Below are positions 25,586 to 33,832 of a stretch of 64,000 nt of DNA, piece by piece. The first letter of the stretch is position 1. Each line of letters starts with the position of its first letter. The stretch is from Nocardia sp. NBC_00508. GTDB taxonomy: Bacteria; Actinomycetota; Actinomycetes; Mycobacteriales; Mycobacteriaceae. Location: contig NZ_CP107852.1 of the NCBI RefSeq assembly GCF_036346875.1, positions 7,130,001-7,194,000 of the forward strand, read 5' to 3'. The notes below the pieces were generated by a model. That model made no database searches. It saw nothing but the letters and a program-made list of their open reading frames with translations, and was not told the origin of the DNA. The position numbers and the translations under genes are program-made.

Positions 25586-26454
25586 TCTACCCGCTCGTCC
25601 GCGAGCTGGCCGAAGACGGGATCCCCGTCACGGTGACGTGCCGGGTGCTGAAACTGGCTCGTCAGCCGTACTACCGATGGCTGGCCGAACCGGTCACTGC
25701 CGCCGAACTCGACCAGGCGTATCGGGCCAACGCGCTGTTCGACGCCCATCGCGACGATCCCGAATTCGGGTACCGATTTCTCGCCGACGAGGCCCGCGCC
25801 GCCGGTGAACCGATGGCCGACCGCACTGCATGGCGGATCTGTTCGGCCCAGGGCTGGTGGAGTGCGTTCGGCAAGAAGCGACGCGGAAAGGGCAAGGCCG
25901 GCCCGCCGGTCCACGATGACCTGGTCCAACGCGACTTCACCGCTGAGGCTCCGAATCGGTTGTGGCTGGCCGACATTTCCGAACATCAGACAGGCGAGGG
26001 CAAGCTCTACATTTGTGCGGTCAAGGACGTCTATTCCAACCGGATCGTCGGCTACTCCATCGACTCACGCATGAAATCGGCGCTGGCGGTGCACGCGCTC
26101 AACAATGCGGTGGCTCGCCGTGGCGAGGTGGCCGGTTGCATTCTGCACACCGACCGCGGATCGCAATTTCGCAGCCGGAAATTCGTGCGAGCCCTGACTC
26201 GTCACGGCATGGCCGGGTCGATGGGCCGTGTCGGCGCGGCCGGTGACAATGCCGCCATGGAGAGTTTCTTCGCGCTGCTGCAGAAGAATGTCCTCGACCG
26301 CCGATCCTGGTGCAGCCGTGAGGAATTGCGCATCGCGATCGTCACCTGGATCGAACGGACCTACCACCGCCGCCGACGCCAAGCTACCCTCGGCCGTTTG
26401 ACGCCGGTCCAATACGAGACCATCATGACCCCACCGGCCAGTCAGGCCGCGTGA
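25582..26454 (+). CDS. IS3-family transposase OrfB (DDE integrase core)
   Basis: The 290-residue product has the rve integrase fold with the catalytic triad visible as WLADISEH (first Asp), LHTDRGSQF (second Asp) and NAAMESFFALLQK (Glu). The frame is open further upstream of ATG 25582, as expected if an OrfAB fusion is produced by frameshifting over the AAAA before the ATG. All parts look intact, so the element may still be active. Confidence 0.92.
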   Translation: MIYPLVRELAEDGIPVTVTCRVLKLARQPYYRWLAEPVTAAELDQAYRANALFDAHRDDPEFGYRFLADEARAAGEPMADRTAWRICSAQGWWSAFGKKRRGKGKAGPPVHDDLVQRDFTAEAPNRLWLADISEHQTGEGKLYICAVKDVYSNRIVGYSIDSRMKSALAVHALNNAVARRGEVAGCILHTDRGSQFRSRKFVRALTRHGMAGSMGRVGAAGDNAAMESFFALLQKNVLDRRSWCSREELRIAIVTWIERTYHRRRRQATLGRLTPVQYETIMTPPASQAA

Positions 26455-26531
26455 TCGAATCTGTCACCCGATCGTGCAGCAGTCCCGGGCTCAATCGGGG
26501 GGTATCGGTACTTCGCCGGTCGCTCCGCCAG

Positions 26532-27242
26532 TTACCCGCCACCACTCTGCCGGGAATTCCGCTCGCTAAGCCCGGAGGTATGTCTATGACACTCGATCAT
26601 CCCTCGTACCCGTTCAATCTCGGGATATACCAACCAATCCCAACCACCCGGTTCAGCACCCAGCCACTCAGCAAGGTGCCGTCGGAAGAACTGCGAACGC
26701 GCCTGGCGCGAGTTGCCGATGTAGTCGTGTCCGTCGGTACTCATCACCAGATACGAACGTTCCTGTCGCTGAACACTGTCAACGGCCGCGGATAGCCAAT
26801 CATCGGAGCCATGCAGGACGACATCCTCGGCGACGGATCTGACGAAGGCCTTTGGCTGGGCATCGGTGGCGATCAAATGGACGTGGGCGTGGTCGTAACA
26901 GGCGCCGCCTTTGTCCCGGAAGTCATAGCTGCCGTGCTCGAACAGCACCACGTTGCCACCGGCCGGGCCGAGCCGACCTTTCCATCGTTCGATCAGCTGT
27001 CGCAGATCAGTTCGTTCCTCGTTGTTGAACCAGCCTGCCGATAGCGTGTGCCGCTTGCTAACGATCAGCACATACTCCGGCACAAGCGCCCCGATGCAGG
27101 GAAACACCACGAAGTGCGGGGTTTCATCGAGGATGTAGTCGAGGCTGCCTTCCTGCGAGATACCAAGGTCATAGAACAAGTTGGACGACGTTCCGCCGCT
27201 AACCTCGCAGCAGAAGGTGCAGATGTCCGCTAGCGTGCTCAT
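26532..27242 (-). CDS. HIT-family nucleotide-binding protein
   Basis: ATG 27242 is preceded by AGGAG. The 236-residue product has an N-terminal CTFCCEVSGG pair of cysteines and the core of a HIT fold: LVPEYVLIVSKRHTLSAG, then the histidine triad DHAHVHLIAT near residue 128. HIT proteins hydrolyse or transfer nucleoside monophosphates from phosphoramidates, dinucleotides or nucleotide sugars. Residues after about 150 form an extra C-terminal extension. It is last in a nine-gene leftward run that includes other nucleotide-handling folds. Confidence 0.82.
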   Translation of the reverse strand: MSTLADICTFCCEVSGGTSSNLFYDLGISQEGSLDYILDETPHFVVFPCIGALVPEYVLIVSKRHTLSAGWFNNEERTDLRQLIERWKGRLGPAGGNVVLFEHGSYDFRDKGGACYDHAHVHLIATDAQPKAFVRSVAEDVVLHGSDDWLSAAVDSVQRQERSYLVMSTDGHDYIGNSRQARSQFFRRHLAEWLGAEPGGWDWLVYPEIERVRGMIECHRHTSGLSERNSRQSGGG

Positions 27243-27263
27243 TGGTACTCCTAAAGGCAGGGA

Positions 27264-28175
27264 TTAGAACAAGCTGGCCTGCGCCGAGCTTGGTTCGTTT
27301 TCGATCGCGTCGTCCAGCTCGATCAGATGGCCGATGAACTTGGATTCGTTGATCAGCACCAGATCTGAAGATCCGTCGCCGTCGTGGGACAGAATGGTGT
27401 GCCCAAGGGCGTCGATACCATCGATGACGTACTCGCCGGCGCCGTCGAATGATGGCGCAGCATCCAGCATCCGGCCGTGGTCGAGCAGCTTGTTGTAGAA
27501 CCACTCACCGCCAGTCCAGGTGTCGGACAGGATCGTAGCGTCAGGAGGCAGACTGTCGACAGCCTTGGCCGCTGCGGTGGTGAGCGAACCTTCGAGGGTC
27601 GACCATCCATCCAGCGCGCCAGTTAGGGCACTCGTTTTGGCACTGCTGGACATCGCCTGCTTGAATCCGGCTGCGGACACGATGCGTTCGAGGTGACGGA
27701 CATGGAGGCCGTCCGGCGAACTGGCGACGATTCGCGCCAGGATGGCTCCCTGTTCATAGAGGCGAGAGTTTCGCCGAGACAATGCAGCGGTTCCCACCTT
27801 GCATTGCCCAGTTCCGAAACAGGCGATGTAGAGCAGGTGGGGCTGGCCGATGTAGTCCCGAATCTGCACAGGCAATCCGTCGATAGATCCCTGATGCTGG
27901 TGGACAGTCGAGAAGCCTTCGAGAAAGCGGCACCGGTCACACTGTTTGCCGGTCCTCACAGCTGCGTGACCCGAGCATGGCTGCCTTGTGCTGGTTCCAT
28001 TATCGAAGGTGAAATAGCCCAAGCAGTAGCGACTTTCATCGGCTATGCGAAACGCCAGTCGCTTGTTCGCGCCCGGCCAGTATTCAACCACACCGTTGGG
28101 CGAAATAGCTTCGTGGAACCACCGGCCATCTTCGCGCCAGCTCGAGCCGCAATACAGAAATGGTCCCCTCAGCAT
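27264..28175 (-). CDS. DUF2797-like protein
   Basis: The 303-residue product shows the layout of DUF2797 proteins: an N-terminal domain, a cysteine cluster (CSGHAAVRTGKQCDRCRFL near residue 66-84), then HLLYIACFGTGQCKVGTAAL and NSRLYEQGAILARIVASSPDG, comparable with the family's GIKIGVTR...RWIDQGA region. The CxxC set probably binds zinc. The molecular function of this family is not established. It overlaps the upstream gene by seven bases and is followed by the HIT gene. Confidence 0.65.
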   Translation of the reverse strand: MLRGPFLYCGSSWREDGRWFHEAISPNGVVEYWPGANKRLAFRIADESRYCLGYFTFDNGTSTRQPCSGHAAVRTGKQCDRCRFLEGFSTVHQHQGSIDGLPVQIRDYIGQPHLLYIACFGTGQCKVGTAALSRRNSRLYEQGAILARIVASSPDGLHVRHLERIVSAAGFKQAMSSSAKTSALTGALDGWSTLEGSLTTAAAKAVDSLPPDATILSDTWTGGEWFYNKLLDHGRMLDAAPSFDGAGEYVIDGIDALGHTILSHDGDGSSDLVLINESKFIGHLIELDDAIENEPSSAQASLF

Positions 28176-29203
28176 GTTTGAACTATACTCCTTCGTATCA
28201 TTTGCTCTGCCTCCATAACCAACGATTTCCGTTGCGATGCAACGCGTTTCAAACGCTCGTCATACAGCCCCTGGCCGAAATCCTTGACGAGGTTATCCGT
28301 CACGAGATGCAAGTAGTCGAACGACGCGCCAGCCTTGACGGCCGCCCGTCCCATGTGCCCGATTTCGGGATCAACCACTTGACTCGATTGTGATGCCTCG
28401 ACCGCCCACTCTCGGGTCTCATCGATCACCGAGGGCATCGTTACGTGACAGATGTCCCGCAGCGTCCGCCCTGTCGGCCGTACATACTGCAGACGGCCCT
28501 GCCAGCCAAACGGCACGCCATCGACTACGGAACTCTGACCGGTCGCCAGCCACTGATTCGGGGCCAGACTGGGATCGAGCGCTCCCAGCTTGCCGACGTA
28601 CATCACCCACGAAGTGATGCCGCGGCGCAAGATCGCGGCGGTTAGGCTGCCGGAGAGATCGCCCCAGTAGCTGAACTCGCAGCCAAGCAGCAGGACCGTT
28701 GCTCCGGCAACCTCAATACGCTTCCAGCCGAAGCCGTGACAGTGGGTCCATGGCACCGATTCGGCCTCCTGGCGAAAGAGGTGTTGCACGTACCCGAGGA
28801 TGACCAAATCGGCATCTGGGAGGGAGAGCGGCAACCAGCGGTCGATAAACCGTTCCACCTCGTACCGTCGCGGCTGTGTCAGCACGACCGGCCGCTGCTG
28901 CCCCCTGATAAGTCCCGCGGTAGCTATTAGCTTCGCGTAGTGCCAGGTGTAGTCGCGGCCGGGCGAGGCAACACAGTGGAGGAATCCGCCGAGGCGGATG
29001 AACTCAGGCCGGCGCCAATTGAACAACTTCGAATCCAGCGGCTTGGCGTTGAGCAGCAAGGCCAGCGAGGGCGAGCCGTACACCTTGATGGCCTGTACAT
29101 CGCGCAGATCCAACTCCGGCACCTTCGGCAGTACGTAGCGATGCAACTGTTCGCCCATGGTGTGATCCGCGGGCGGTGTCGGAGGAACAATACGAGTGGC
29201 CAT
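28169..29203 (-). CDS. Unrecognised protein, weakly nucleoside-phosphorylase-like
   Basis: The 344-residue product has no signal peptide. Beta-alpha-beta-like segments include YVLPKVPELDLRDVQAIKVY, DADLVILGYVQHLFR, VLLLGCEFSYWGDLSG and ITSWVMYVGKLGAL. A late VVDPEIGHMGRAAVKAG recalls the VDMExxxxA substrate loop of purine-nucleoside phosphorylases and MTA phosphorylases, but no other family motif is certain. Within a cluster of nucleotide-handling folds such a role is attractive, but it is only a suggestion. The start (TGATG) overlaps the upstream stop by one base. Confidence 0.5.
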   Translation of the reverse strand: MATRIVPPTPPADHTMGEQLHRYVLPKVPELDLRDVQAIKVYGSPSLALLLNAKPLDSKLFNWRRPEFIRLGGFLHCVASPGRDYTWHYAKLIATAGLIRGQQRPVVLTQPRRYEVERFIDRWLPLSLPDADLVILGYVQHLFRQEAESVPWTHCHGFGWKRIEVAGATVLLLGCEFSYWGDLSGSLTAAILRRGITSWVMYVGKLGALDPSLAPNQWLATGQSSVVDGVPFGWQGRLQYVRPTGRTLRDICHVTMPSVIDETREWAVEASQSSQVVDPEIGHMGRAAVKAGASFDYLHLVTDNLVKDFGQGLYDERLKRVASQRKSLVMEAEQMIRRSIVQTC

Positions 29204-29868
29204 CAGCTGACCTCGACAATCCGCAGGAACGAGGAAGCATCCGGCGTCTCGCCAGATGGCATGTAGCGGACGTCGGTCAGCTCGTCGTCAATCTCCTCGG
29301 CCAGATCGCGCATCTGAACCCACGTGGCCTGCTGGTAGGTATCGAACTTCGTCGTGCCGCCCGGCTGGAACGCGCCGAACTCCGAGGGCTTCAGTTGTTT
29401 CGTTGATCGGTCTCCGGCCACAGCTCCCGGAGGCAGCAGTACGGTTCGATCGGGCCACGGCAGCTGGCGAAACACTCGGTCAGCCGCAGCACAGATGGCC
29501 AGTGATTCGTGCATTCGAAACCGCGCCCAGTGCTTGATGGCCCAGCCGTCTGTGACAACGAAGGGGGCCGCCCTGCCAGCTTGGGTGATGACGGTTTCGT
29601 AGTACAGCCAGAACCAGCTGGCCAGACTATGCAGCCAGTACCGGGTACCGTACTCCCAGACCGCTTCCTTGGGGTCGTAGTCCCAGACGAGTTCCCGCAG
29701 GGCGATCAGCCGCTGGTTTACGAGCAGCGAATTGTCGAGTGCTTGTTCAGGCTTGTCGTCACGAACCAGGATGCGGGTCCGCTCGAGGTCGATCTCTTGC
29801 AGTTGACGGGCAAGGGTGGTCTTACCTGAGCCGTCCACACCGTCAATTGAAACCCAGTGCATTACCAT
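29203..29868 (-). CDS. Thymidylate-kinase-like P-loop NTPase
   Basis: The 221-residue protein opens with VSIDGVDGSGKTTLARQLQ, the P-loop form of dTMP kinases and related nucleoside monophosphate kinases. VVTDGWAIKHWARFRMH takes the place of the DRY/DRW substrate-binding motif, and an Arg-rich lid is not obvious (AVAGDRSTKQLKPSEFG). It is too divergent to be the housekeeping tmk. It might phosphorylate a modified nucleotide made by its neighbours. It overlaps both adjacent genes. Confidence 0.7.
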   Translation of the reverse strand: MVMHWVSIDGVDGSGKTTLARQLQEIDLERTRILVRDDKPEQALDNSLLVNQRLIALRELVWDYDPKEAVWEYGTRYWLHSLASWFWLYYETVITQAGRAAPFVVTDGWAIKHWARFRMHESLAICAAADRVFRQLPWPDRTVLLPPGAVAGDRSTKQLKPSEFGAFQPGGTTKFDTYQQATWVQMRDLAEEIDDELTDVRYMPSGETPDASSFLRIVEVS

Positions 29869-30761
29869 CGCCTCACTTCAAACCCATGCTGCCGCAGGGT
29901 GATTGCCATGTGGGAGAGCAGGCCGGATCGGACGTACACCGTCTTCACGCCTGCCGCTTGCAAGGTGGCCACGAACGCCAGCAGATCGCTGTAGCGCTCC
30001 CGGCCGATACTGACAGCCAGCCGGACAGCCGTCGTCTGGGGTGGTGCCTGTTGGACGGACGTTAGAATGGGAAGGTGCATCGGTGCCGTCGGTTGGACGT
30101 CAGCCGGAACCGACAGCCCCTTGGTGTGGATGTTCTGAGGCGATAAGCCATACCGACGGGCGTAGTGCAGTTTGACGCCCACAACATCGGTGCCGACCGC
30201 GTCCCGCAGCTGTTGCAGTTCGCTGGCGTTCTCGCCGACCCAGCGCATCACATCGCTCAGCTGCCAGTCTTCGACTCGGGCCTGCTGCACCACATATCCG
30301 GTGGAAATCATCCAGTACTTAGCAGGTTGGGCTGCCACTGGACCGCGCAGCCGGACGCAACTTTCCTCGGCAGGCGTCAGCGTCATGGTGGTGGGTTCGG
30401 CCTGGTTGTCCAGTTCCCAGATACCTGGGACCAACTCCGCAACGTAGGTGTGTTCGGCCACCGCCAGTTCCACGGAGAAGAGCAGATCGTCGTAGGGCTG
30501 CACCACCACGGTGCTGACGCCATCCCCATGGGCCTCATTTAGCCACTGCTCGGCGTCACCAAGGTCGCAGCCGATGATCCGCGGCAGATTCTGGTTCTCG
30601 TCATTGCCGCACACCCGGAGCGTGAACCGTGAGGCATTCGGCAGCTGAGTGCGGATGGCGTCGACGGGATCGGGCGACGGCAGATGCAGTAGGAAGGCAG
30701 GCAACCCGTCCAGGTGGAAGCGTTGGAACAGTTCGACCGCCTGGGCTTTGGTGATCGTCAC
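29862..30761 (-). CDS. Unrecognised cytoplasmic protein of the 26-32 kb operon
   Basis: GTG 30761 overlaps the upstream stop (GTGA), giving 299 residues. No family is recognised. There is no signal peptide or membrane helix. The N-terminal third has KAQAVELFQRFHLDGLPAFL; the middle has WELDNQAEPTTMTLTPAEES; the C-terminal third is alpha/beta-like (AVRLAVSIGRERYSDLLAFV, then GVKTVYVRSGLLSHMAITLR). Tight coupling to a PEP-synthase-like gene upstream and a kinase-like gene downstream suggests it works with them. Confidence 0.6.
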   Translation of the reverse strand: MTITKAQAVELFQRFHLDGLPAFLLHLPSPDPVDAIRTQLPNASRFTLRVCGNDENQNLPRIIGCDLGDAEQWLNEAHGDGVSTVVVQPYDDLLFSVELAVAEHTYVAELVPGIWELDNQAEPTTMTLTPAEESCVRLRGPVAAQPAKYWMISTGYVVQQARVEDWQLSDVMRWVGENASELQQLRDAVGTDVVGVKLHYARRYGLSPQNIHTKGLSVPADVQPTAPMHLPILTSVQQAPPQTTAVRLAVSIGRERYSDLLAFVATLQAAGVKTVYVRSGLLSHMAITLRQHGFEVRRW

Positions 30762-31453
30762 GACTGCACCTCGTTCACCAGAGGTGCTGTCACCGGCCGG
30801 GCCTGAACCGCGAAGACGCTCCGACCGTCGAACACCCACTCGATATCCACAGGCATCCGCATGACGGCGTAGATTCGGACGGCAAGATCTTCAATCTGAA
30901 TTGCAAACCGCTGGTACTGGACTGAGTCGTGGTCGATGAACTCCCATTCGCGAATGCCATCCTGGGACACCAGCCTCAGTTGAGGTACTTCTCCGCCGGT
31001 CGTCGCCAGCGGCGTGTCGTAGTTGCCCTCCACCAACAGTGATTCCGGCGTCTTGAACGCGACGCCACCCAGCACGCACGGGATCTGCTCCTGGAGGATG
31101 CAGCAGCGTCCACCCTCGTAGCGGTTCAGGTCTGGCTCGATTTCTTGCTCTATCACGCGGATGAGATGTTCGGCTGACGGTGGCAGACCCGTTAGCGACA
31201 CGGTTCGGCCGGCCCCGGCGTCGTCCGTCCGATCTTCGGCCTGGGTTGATGAGCGCAGCACGACGCGATCGGATGTCAGCGCGGTTAGCCAATTGCCGAG
31301 GATGCTTCCTCGCCACAGGCCAGTCACGGCACCGGGCTGTAGGCACAGTGCAGGAGGAACCGATAATCCTTCGGTCGCAAGCCGACTGAGTTGGGCCGCC
31401 TTGTTGCCCCAAAGGTTCGGCGCCAGAGGCGCGTTGGCGAGATCAACAATCAC
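30758..31453 (-). CDS. PEP synthase/PPDK-like ATP-grasp protein (stand-alone N-terminal domain)
   Basis: GTG 31453 has AAAGGAG upstream. The 231-residue product matches the N-terminal ATP-grasp domain of phosphoenolpyruvate synthase and pyruvate phosphate dikinase: NLWGNKAAQLSRLATEGLSV (GxKxAxLxxL), VVLRSSTQAEDRTDDAGAG and, at the end, DIEWVFDGRSVFAVQARPVT. It lacks the phosphohistidine and PEP/pyruvate domains of the full enzymes, so it probably activates another substrate by phosphoryl transfer from ATP. The region resembles small rifampin-phosphotransferase/PEPS-like ATP-grasp units. Confidence 0.75.
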   Translation of the reverse strand: MIVDLANAPLAPNLWGNKAAQLSRLATEGLSVPPALCLQPGAVTGLWRGSILGNWLTALTSDRVVLRSSTQAEDRTDDAGAGRTVSLTGLPPSAEHLIRVIEQEIEPDLNRYEGGRCCILQEQIPCVLGGVAFKTPESLLVEGNYDTPLATTGGEVPQLRLVSQDGIREWEFIDHDSVQYQRFAIQIEDLAVRIYAVMRMPVDIEWVFDGRSVFAVQARPVTAPLVNEVQS

Positions 31454-31631
31454 GAAGCTGCTCCTTTGTTGGCGATGAATTGGATCTGGTCATGAAGTCG
31501 ATGAGGGCTCTGGCGTTGGCGAAGCCGAAGACGCGGGCGACGACTTCCAGGTCCCGCATCGTCAGTTCCATGGCAGCTTCCGTGCAGGTGGATGCAGTGC
31601 CGCCACGACGACGGTGGATCGTTCGCGTCAT
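31443..31631 (-). CDS. Very small protein of the 26-32 kb operon
   Basis: ATG 31631 overlaps the stop of the upstream small gene (ATGA) and the product is 62 residues. It has a basic start (MTRTIHRRRGG) and an amphipathic helical part (MELTMRDLEVVARVFGFANA). Its end overlaps the ATP-grasp gene by 11 bases. No family is recognised. Overlaps on both sides are the best argument that it is translated. Confidence 0.5.
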   Translation of the reverse strand: MTRTIHRRRGGTASTCTEAAMELTMRDLEVVARVFGFANARALIDFMTRSNSSPTKEQLRDC

Positions 31632-31813
31632 GGCCACCGCCAGAGGCGTGCACATGGCAGTAGCGGCAGATCATCTCGGATGTCGTCGTCGGTGCTCGCA
31701 ATCACTCCGACGGAAGACGCGGCGTGGGCGAAATTCAGCGCGGCATCCCGCTCGGCGCGGAAGTCGAGCGGCGGGAAGCCCTCGAGCTGCACACGGATAT
31801 GGCATTCAGACAT
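31628..31813 (-). CDS. Very small protein of the 26-32 kb operon
   Basis: ATG 31813 is preceded by AGGAGGG at ideal distance, one of the best ribosome-binding sites in the window. The 61-residue product reads MSECHIRVQLEGFPPLDFRA and continues without a recognised motif. It overlaps the upstream ATPase-fold gene by eight bases and the next small gene by four. It may be an accessory or regulatory subunit; nothing more can be said. Confidence 0.5.
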   Translation of the reverse strand: MSECHIRVQLEGFPPLDFRAERDAALNFAHAASSVGVIASTDDDIRDDLPLLPCARLWRWP

Positions 31814-32243
31814 GGCCTACCCTCCTGGGAGACAGGGCACTACTGCGCTGGTCCGATCTGGAGAGCGTCGATGGCACCGGGACGATGAACCAGGTCGCCT
31901 TGCCGGTCGTCAGCCTTGTTCGATCCCACCGAACTGCTGGATACAGAGTGGCGACGGGCGGTGTTGGGATGTTGACCTCTGTGGGGTCTTCGACGGCAAA
32001 GCCGATGACGCCACTGCGCAGCCACAGCACGCAGCGGATAAGCGGAATGTTGTCTTCGGGTTCCGGTCGGTCGTGCTTCGAAGAACCGATGGTGCGAACG
32101 ACCGCATCAACCAGATCTCTTGTCAGCGTTTCCATCACCGAGGAGACATGGGACAACCCCCAGTGGGACAGTCTGAGCTGCACGAGATTGCACGCACACC
32201 GGACCGCGGTCGGTTGTGCGATGAGAAGCAAATCGGTTTGCAT
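31806..32243 (-). CDS. GHKL/RsbW-like ATPase-fold protein, first gene of the leftward operon
   Basis: ATG 32243 has AGGGG upstream; the 145-residue product reads AVRCACNLVQLRLSHWGLSH, then METLTRDLVDAVVRTIGS and IRCVLWLRSGVIGFAVEDP. This is the pattern of actinobacterial RsbW-like serine-kinase/ATPase proteins (AR..V...L..WGL....ELV.NAV.H....L.L..V.D). The usual N-box ELVTNA is changed to DLVDAVV and loses the Mg-binding Asn, so catalysis may be lost. Such proteins commonly bind partner regulators. Confidence 0.6.
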   Translation of the reverse strand: MQTDLLLIAQPTAVRCACNLVQLRLSHWGLSHVSSVMETLTRDLVDAVVRTIGSSKHDRPEPEDNIPLIRCVLWLRSGVIGFAVEDPTEVNIPTPPVATLYPAVRWDRTRLTTGKATWFIVPVPSTLSRSDQRSSALSPRRVGHV

Positions 32244-32376
32244 GCGGCCACCCCTGGCAGATTTGGTAGGGGGCACCCTGACGTTCAGCGAAGTGCGGAG
32301 TGTCGGCAACCCCGTGAATGTTAAGTGCCGATTTGAGGGTCGCCCCGACGGACGGACGTCGGTAGGCCCACCACTC

Positions 32377-32440
32377 ACCCCCGTTTAGAACCGCGCTAAA
32401 AGGGGGGTTCCGGCGCGCAGAAAGGGGGGTCTAGCGGGGG
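32377..32440. promoter_or_regulatory. G-run inverted and direct repeats in the divergent promoter region
   Basis: ACCCCCGTTTAG (32377-32388) is an inverted copy of CTAAAAGGGGGGT (32396-32408), with a seven-base spacer. A further direct copy, AAAGGGGGGT, lies at 32421-32430, and GCGGGGGTTT follows at 32435-32444. These repeats occupy the gap between the leftward operon (start 32243) and the HTH-TPR regulator gene (start 32516), so they are the likely operator of the latter. No other gap in the window shows the motif. Confidence 0.6.
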
Positions 32441-32515
32441 TTTCTCGTCGCGAAACCTCAACCGGGCGTAGCCTTCCGACTAACCGTGAACAAGGCACCG
32501 CAAGGGGAGGCGGCG

Positions 32516-33832
32516 ATGACGAAACAGCTGGTGCCCAACGTGAAACTGCAGCGCCTCATGAGTGAGGCGGACATGACGCAGCAGCGACTGGCGGATCTCC
32601 TGAACGCGCGCGTCGAGCAGTCGGGTGGCAAACCTGGCCGCTACACCGACGAAACTATTCGCCGTTACTTGCGAGGCGAACGAACCTGGCCGAACCCTCG
32701 CTACCGCGCGGCTTTTCGCCATGTCTTCAATGTCGAATCCGACCAGGACGTGGGGTTCCACGACCAGCGCTCCCCAGTTGTGCTGGTCTCCGATCTGCTG
32801 GAGGAGGAACCTGTGCGCCGTTCAGACTTTTTCCGTGTGGCTCTCGGCACGGCAGCCGCGTTCGCCGCGTCTGTACCACTGCGAGAACTGACGGTAGTCA
32901 CCCAACCGACCCCGGTCCCATCCTTGGTCGGTAAAACCGAGATCCAGCAGGTACTGAACACCGCCCAGGTGTTTTCGACATGGGATAACACATACGGCGG
33001 CGGCTTGGTCCGTGAAGCCGTTGCCGCGCAGCTGACCTACGCCGTCGAGCTGCTGAACGCACGGTGTTCGGCCAACAACCGGGCGGATCTATATACCGCA
33101 GTGGGCTTTCTCGGGCATACGTCAGCTTGGATGGCCTTCGACGCCTTTGCCCACGACGACGCCCGGCGCATGATGCGACTCGCCCTCACCTGTGCCGAAC
33201 AAGCAGGCGATCCGCACCTCCGGGCCGAGGTGCTGACGCGCATGGCCCGCCAGGCCATCTGGTGTGGAGATCCCGATACCGGCCTGACGTTCGCCGAATT
33301 GGCACTGGTGCGGGCTGACATGCTAACAGCGACCGAACGTGCGAACATCCACACTGTCAGAGCGAGAGCCCTGGCCAAGCTGCAACGCGTCGATGACGCT
33401 GTCCGGGCAATCGGTGAAGCCGATGACGAATTCAGTGACAGCCGTCCAGAGAACGATCCGATCTGGATGGGTTACTACGACGTGGCCCAGCACGGTGGCG
33501 ATACCGGCCATGCCCTCTATGACTTGGCGATTCGCGGCAGGTTCGTTTCCGAGGCCCGGTGCCGTCTTCAGACAGCCGTCGATGGGCATGGCGACAACTA
33601 CGTCCGGTCCCGTGCCTTCGCTCGCCTGAAGTTGGCATCCTTGGTGATGGCGACCGGTGAACCGGAGGAAGCCGCCGTGATCGGGCAAGCCGCAGTCAGC
33701 GATGCCTCCCATGTCCGCTCGCAACGGGCAGGCTGGTACCTGCGCGAACTGAACGGCCTGGCGGCACCCCACCGCAGGTTGGATGGCGTGGCCGACCTTC
33801 GGCAGCGTCTTGGTGGTATAGCTGCTGTATGA
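32516..33832 (+). CDS. HTH (XRE-like) transcriptional regulator with TPR-like sensor domain
   Basis: ATG 32516 follows GGGGAGG at good spacing and is preferred over GTG 32486. The 438-residue product has an N-terminal HTH (KLQRLMSEADMTQQRLADLL, then TIRRYLRGERTWPNPRYRAA), a linker with a hydrophobic patch around residue 105, and a long helical TPR-type region (ARRMMRLALTCAEQAGDPHL; ADMLTATERANIHTVRARAL) to the end. Regulators of this build are frequent in Streptomyces and Nocardia. It is coupled to the downstream kinase-like gene (ATGA) and divergent from the nine-gene operon it probably controls. Confidence 0.8.
   Translation: MTKQLVPNVKLQRLMSEADMTQQRLADLLNARVEQSGGKPGRYTDETIRRYLRGERTWPNPRYRAAFRHVFNVESDQDVGFHDQRSPVVLVSDLLEEEPVRRSDFFRVALGTAAAFAASVPLRELTVVTQPTPVPSLVGKTEIQQVLNTAQVFSTWDNTYGGGLVREAVAAQLTYAVELLNARCSANNRADLYTAVGFLGHTSAWMAFDAFAHDDARRMMRLALTCAEQAGDPHLRAEVLTRMARQAIWCGDPDTGLTFAELALVRADMLTATERANIHTVRARALAKLQRVDDAVRAIGEADDEFSDSRPENDPIWMGYYDVAQHGGDTGHALYDLAIRGRFVSEARCRLQTAVDGHGDNYVRSRAFARLKLASLVMATGEPEEAAVIGQAAVSDASHVRSQRAGWYLRELNGLAAPHRRLDGVADLRQRLGGIAAV

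Larger units (their letters stand above)
25242..26468 (+). mobile_element. IS3-family insertion sequence
   Basis: The element holds orfA and orfB of an IS3-type transposase. GGTGACA at 25242 is matched by TGTCACC ending at 26468, giving about 1227 bases with short imperfect inverted ends (only seven bases are clearly matched). No target duplication is evident, so the exact ends are provisional. It sits to the right of a DegT-like aminotransferase fragment. Confidence 0.7.

Noticed and set aside
29203..29868. Housekeeping thymidylate kinase (tmk)
   Set aside because: The substrate-binding DR motif and lid are divergent and the gene is embedded in an accessory operon.
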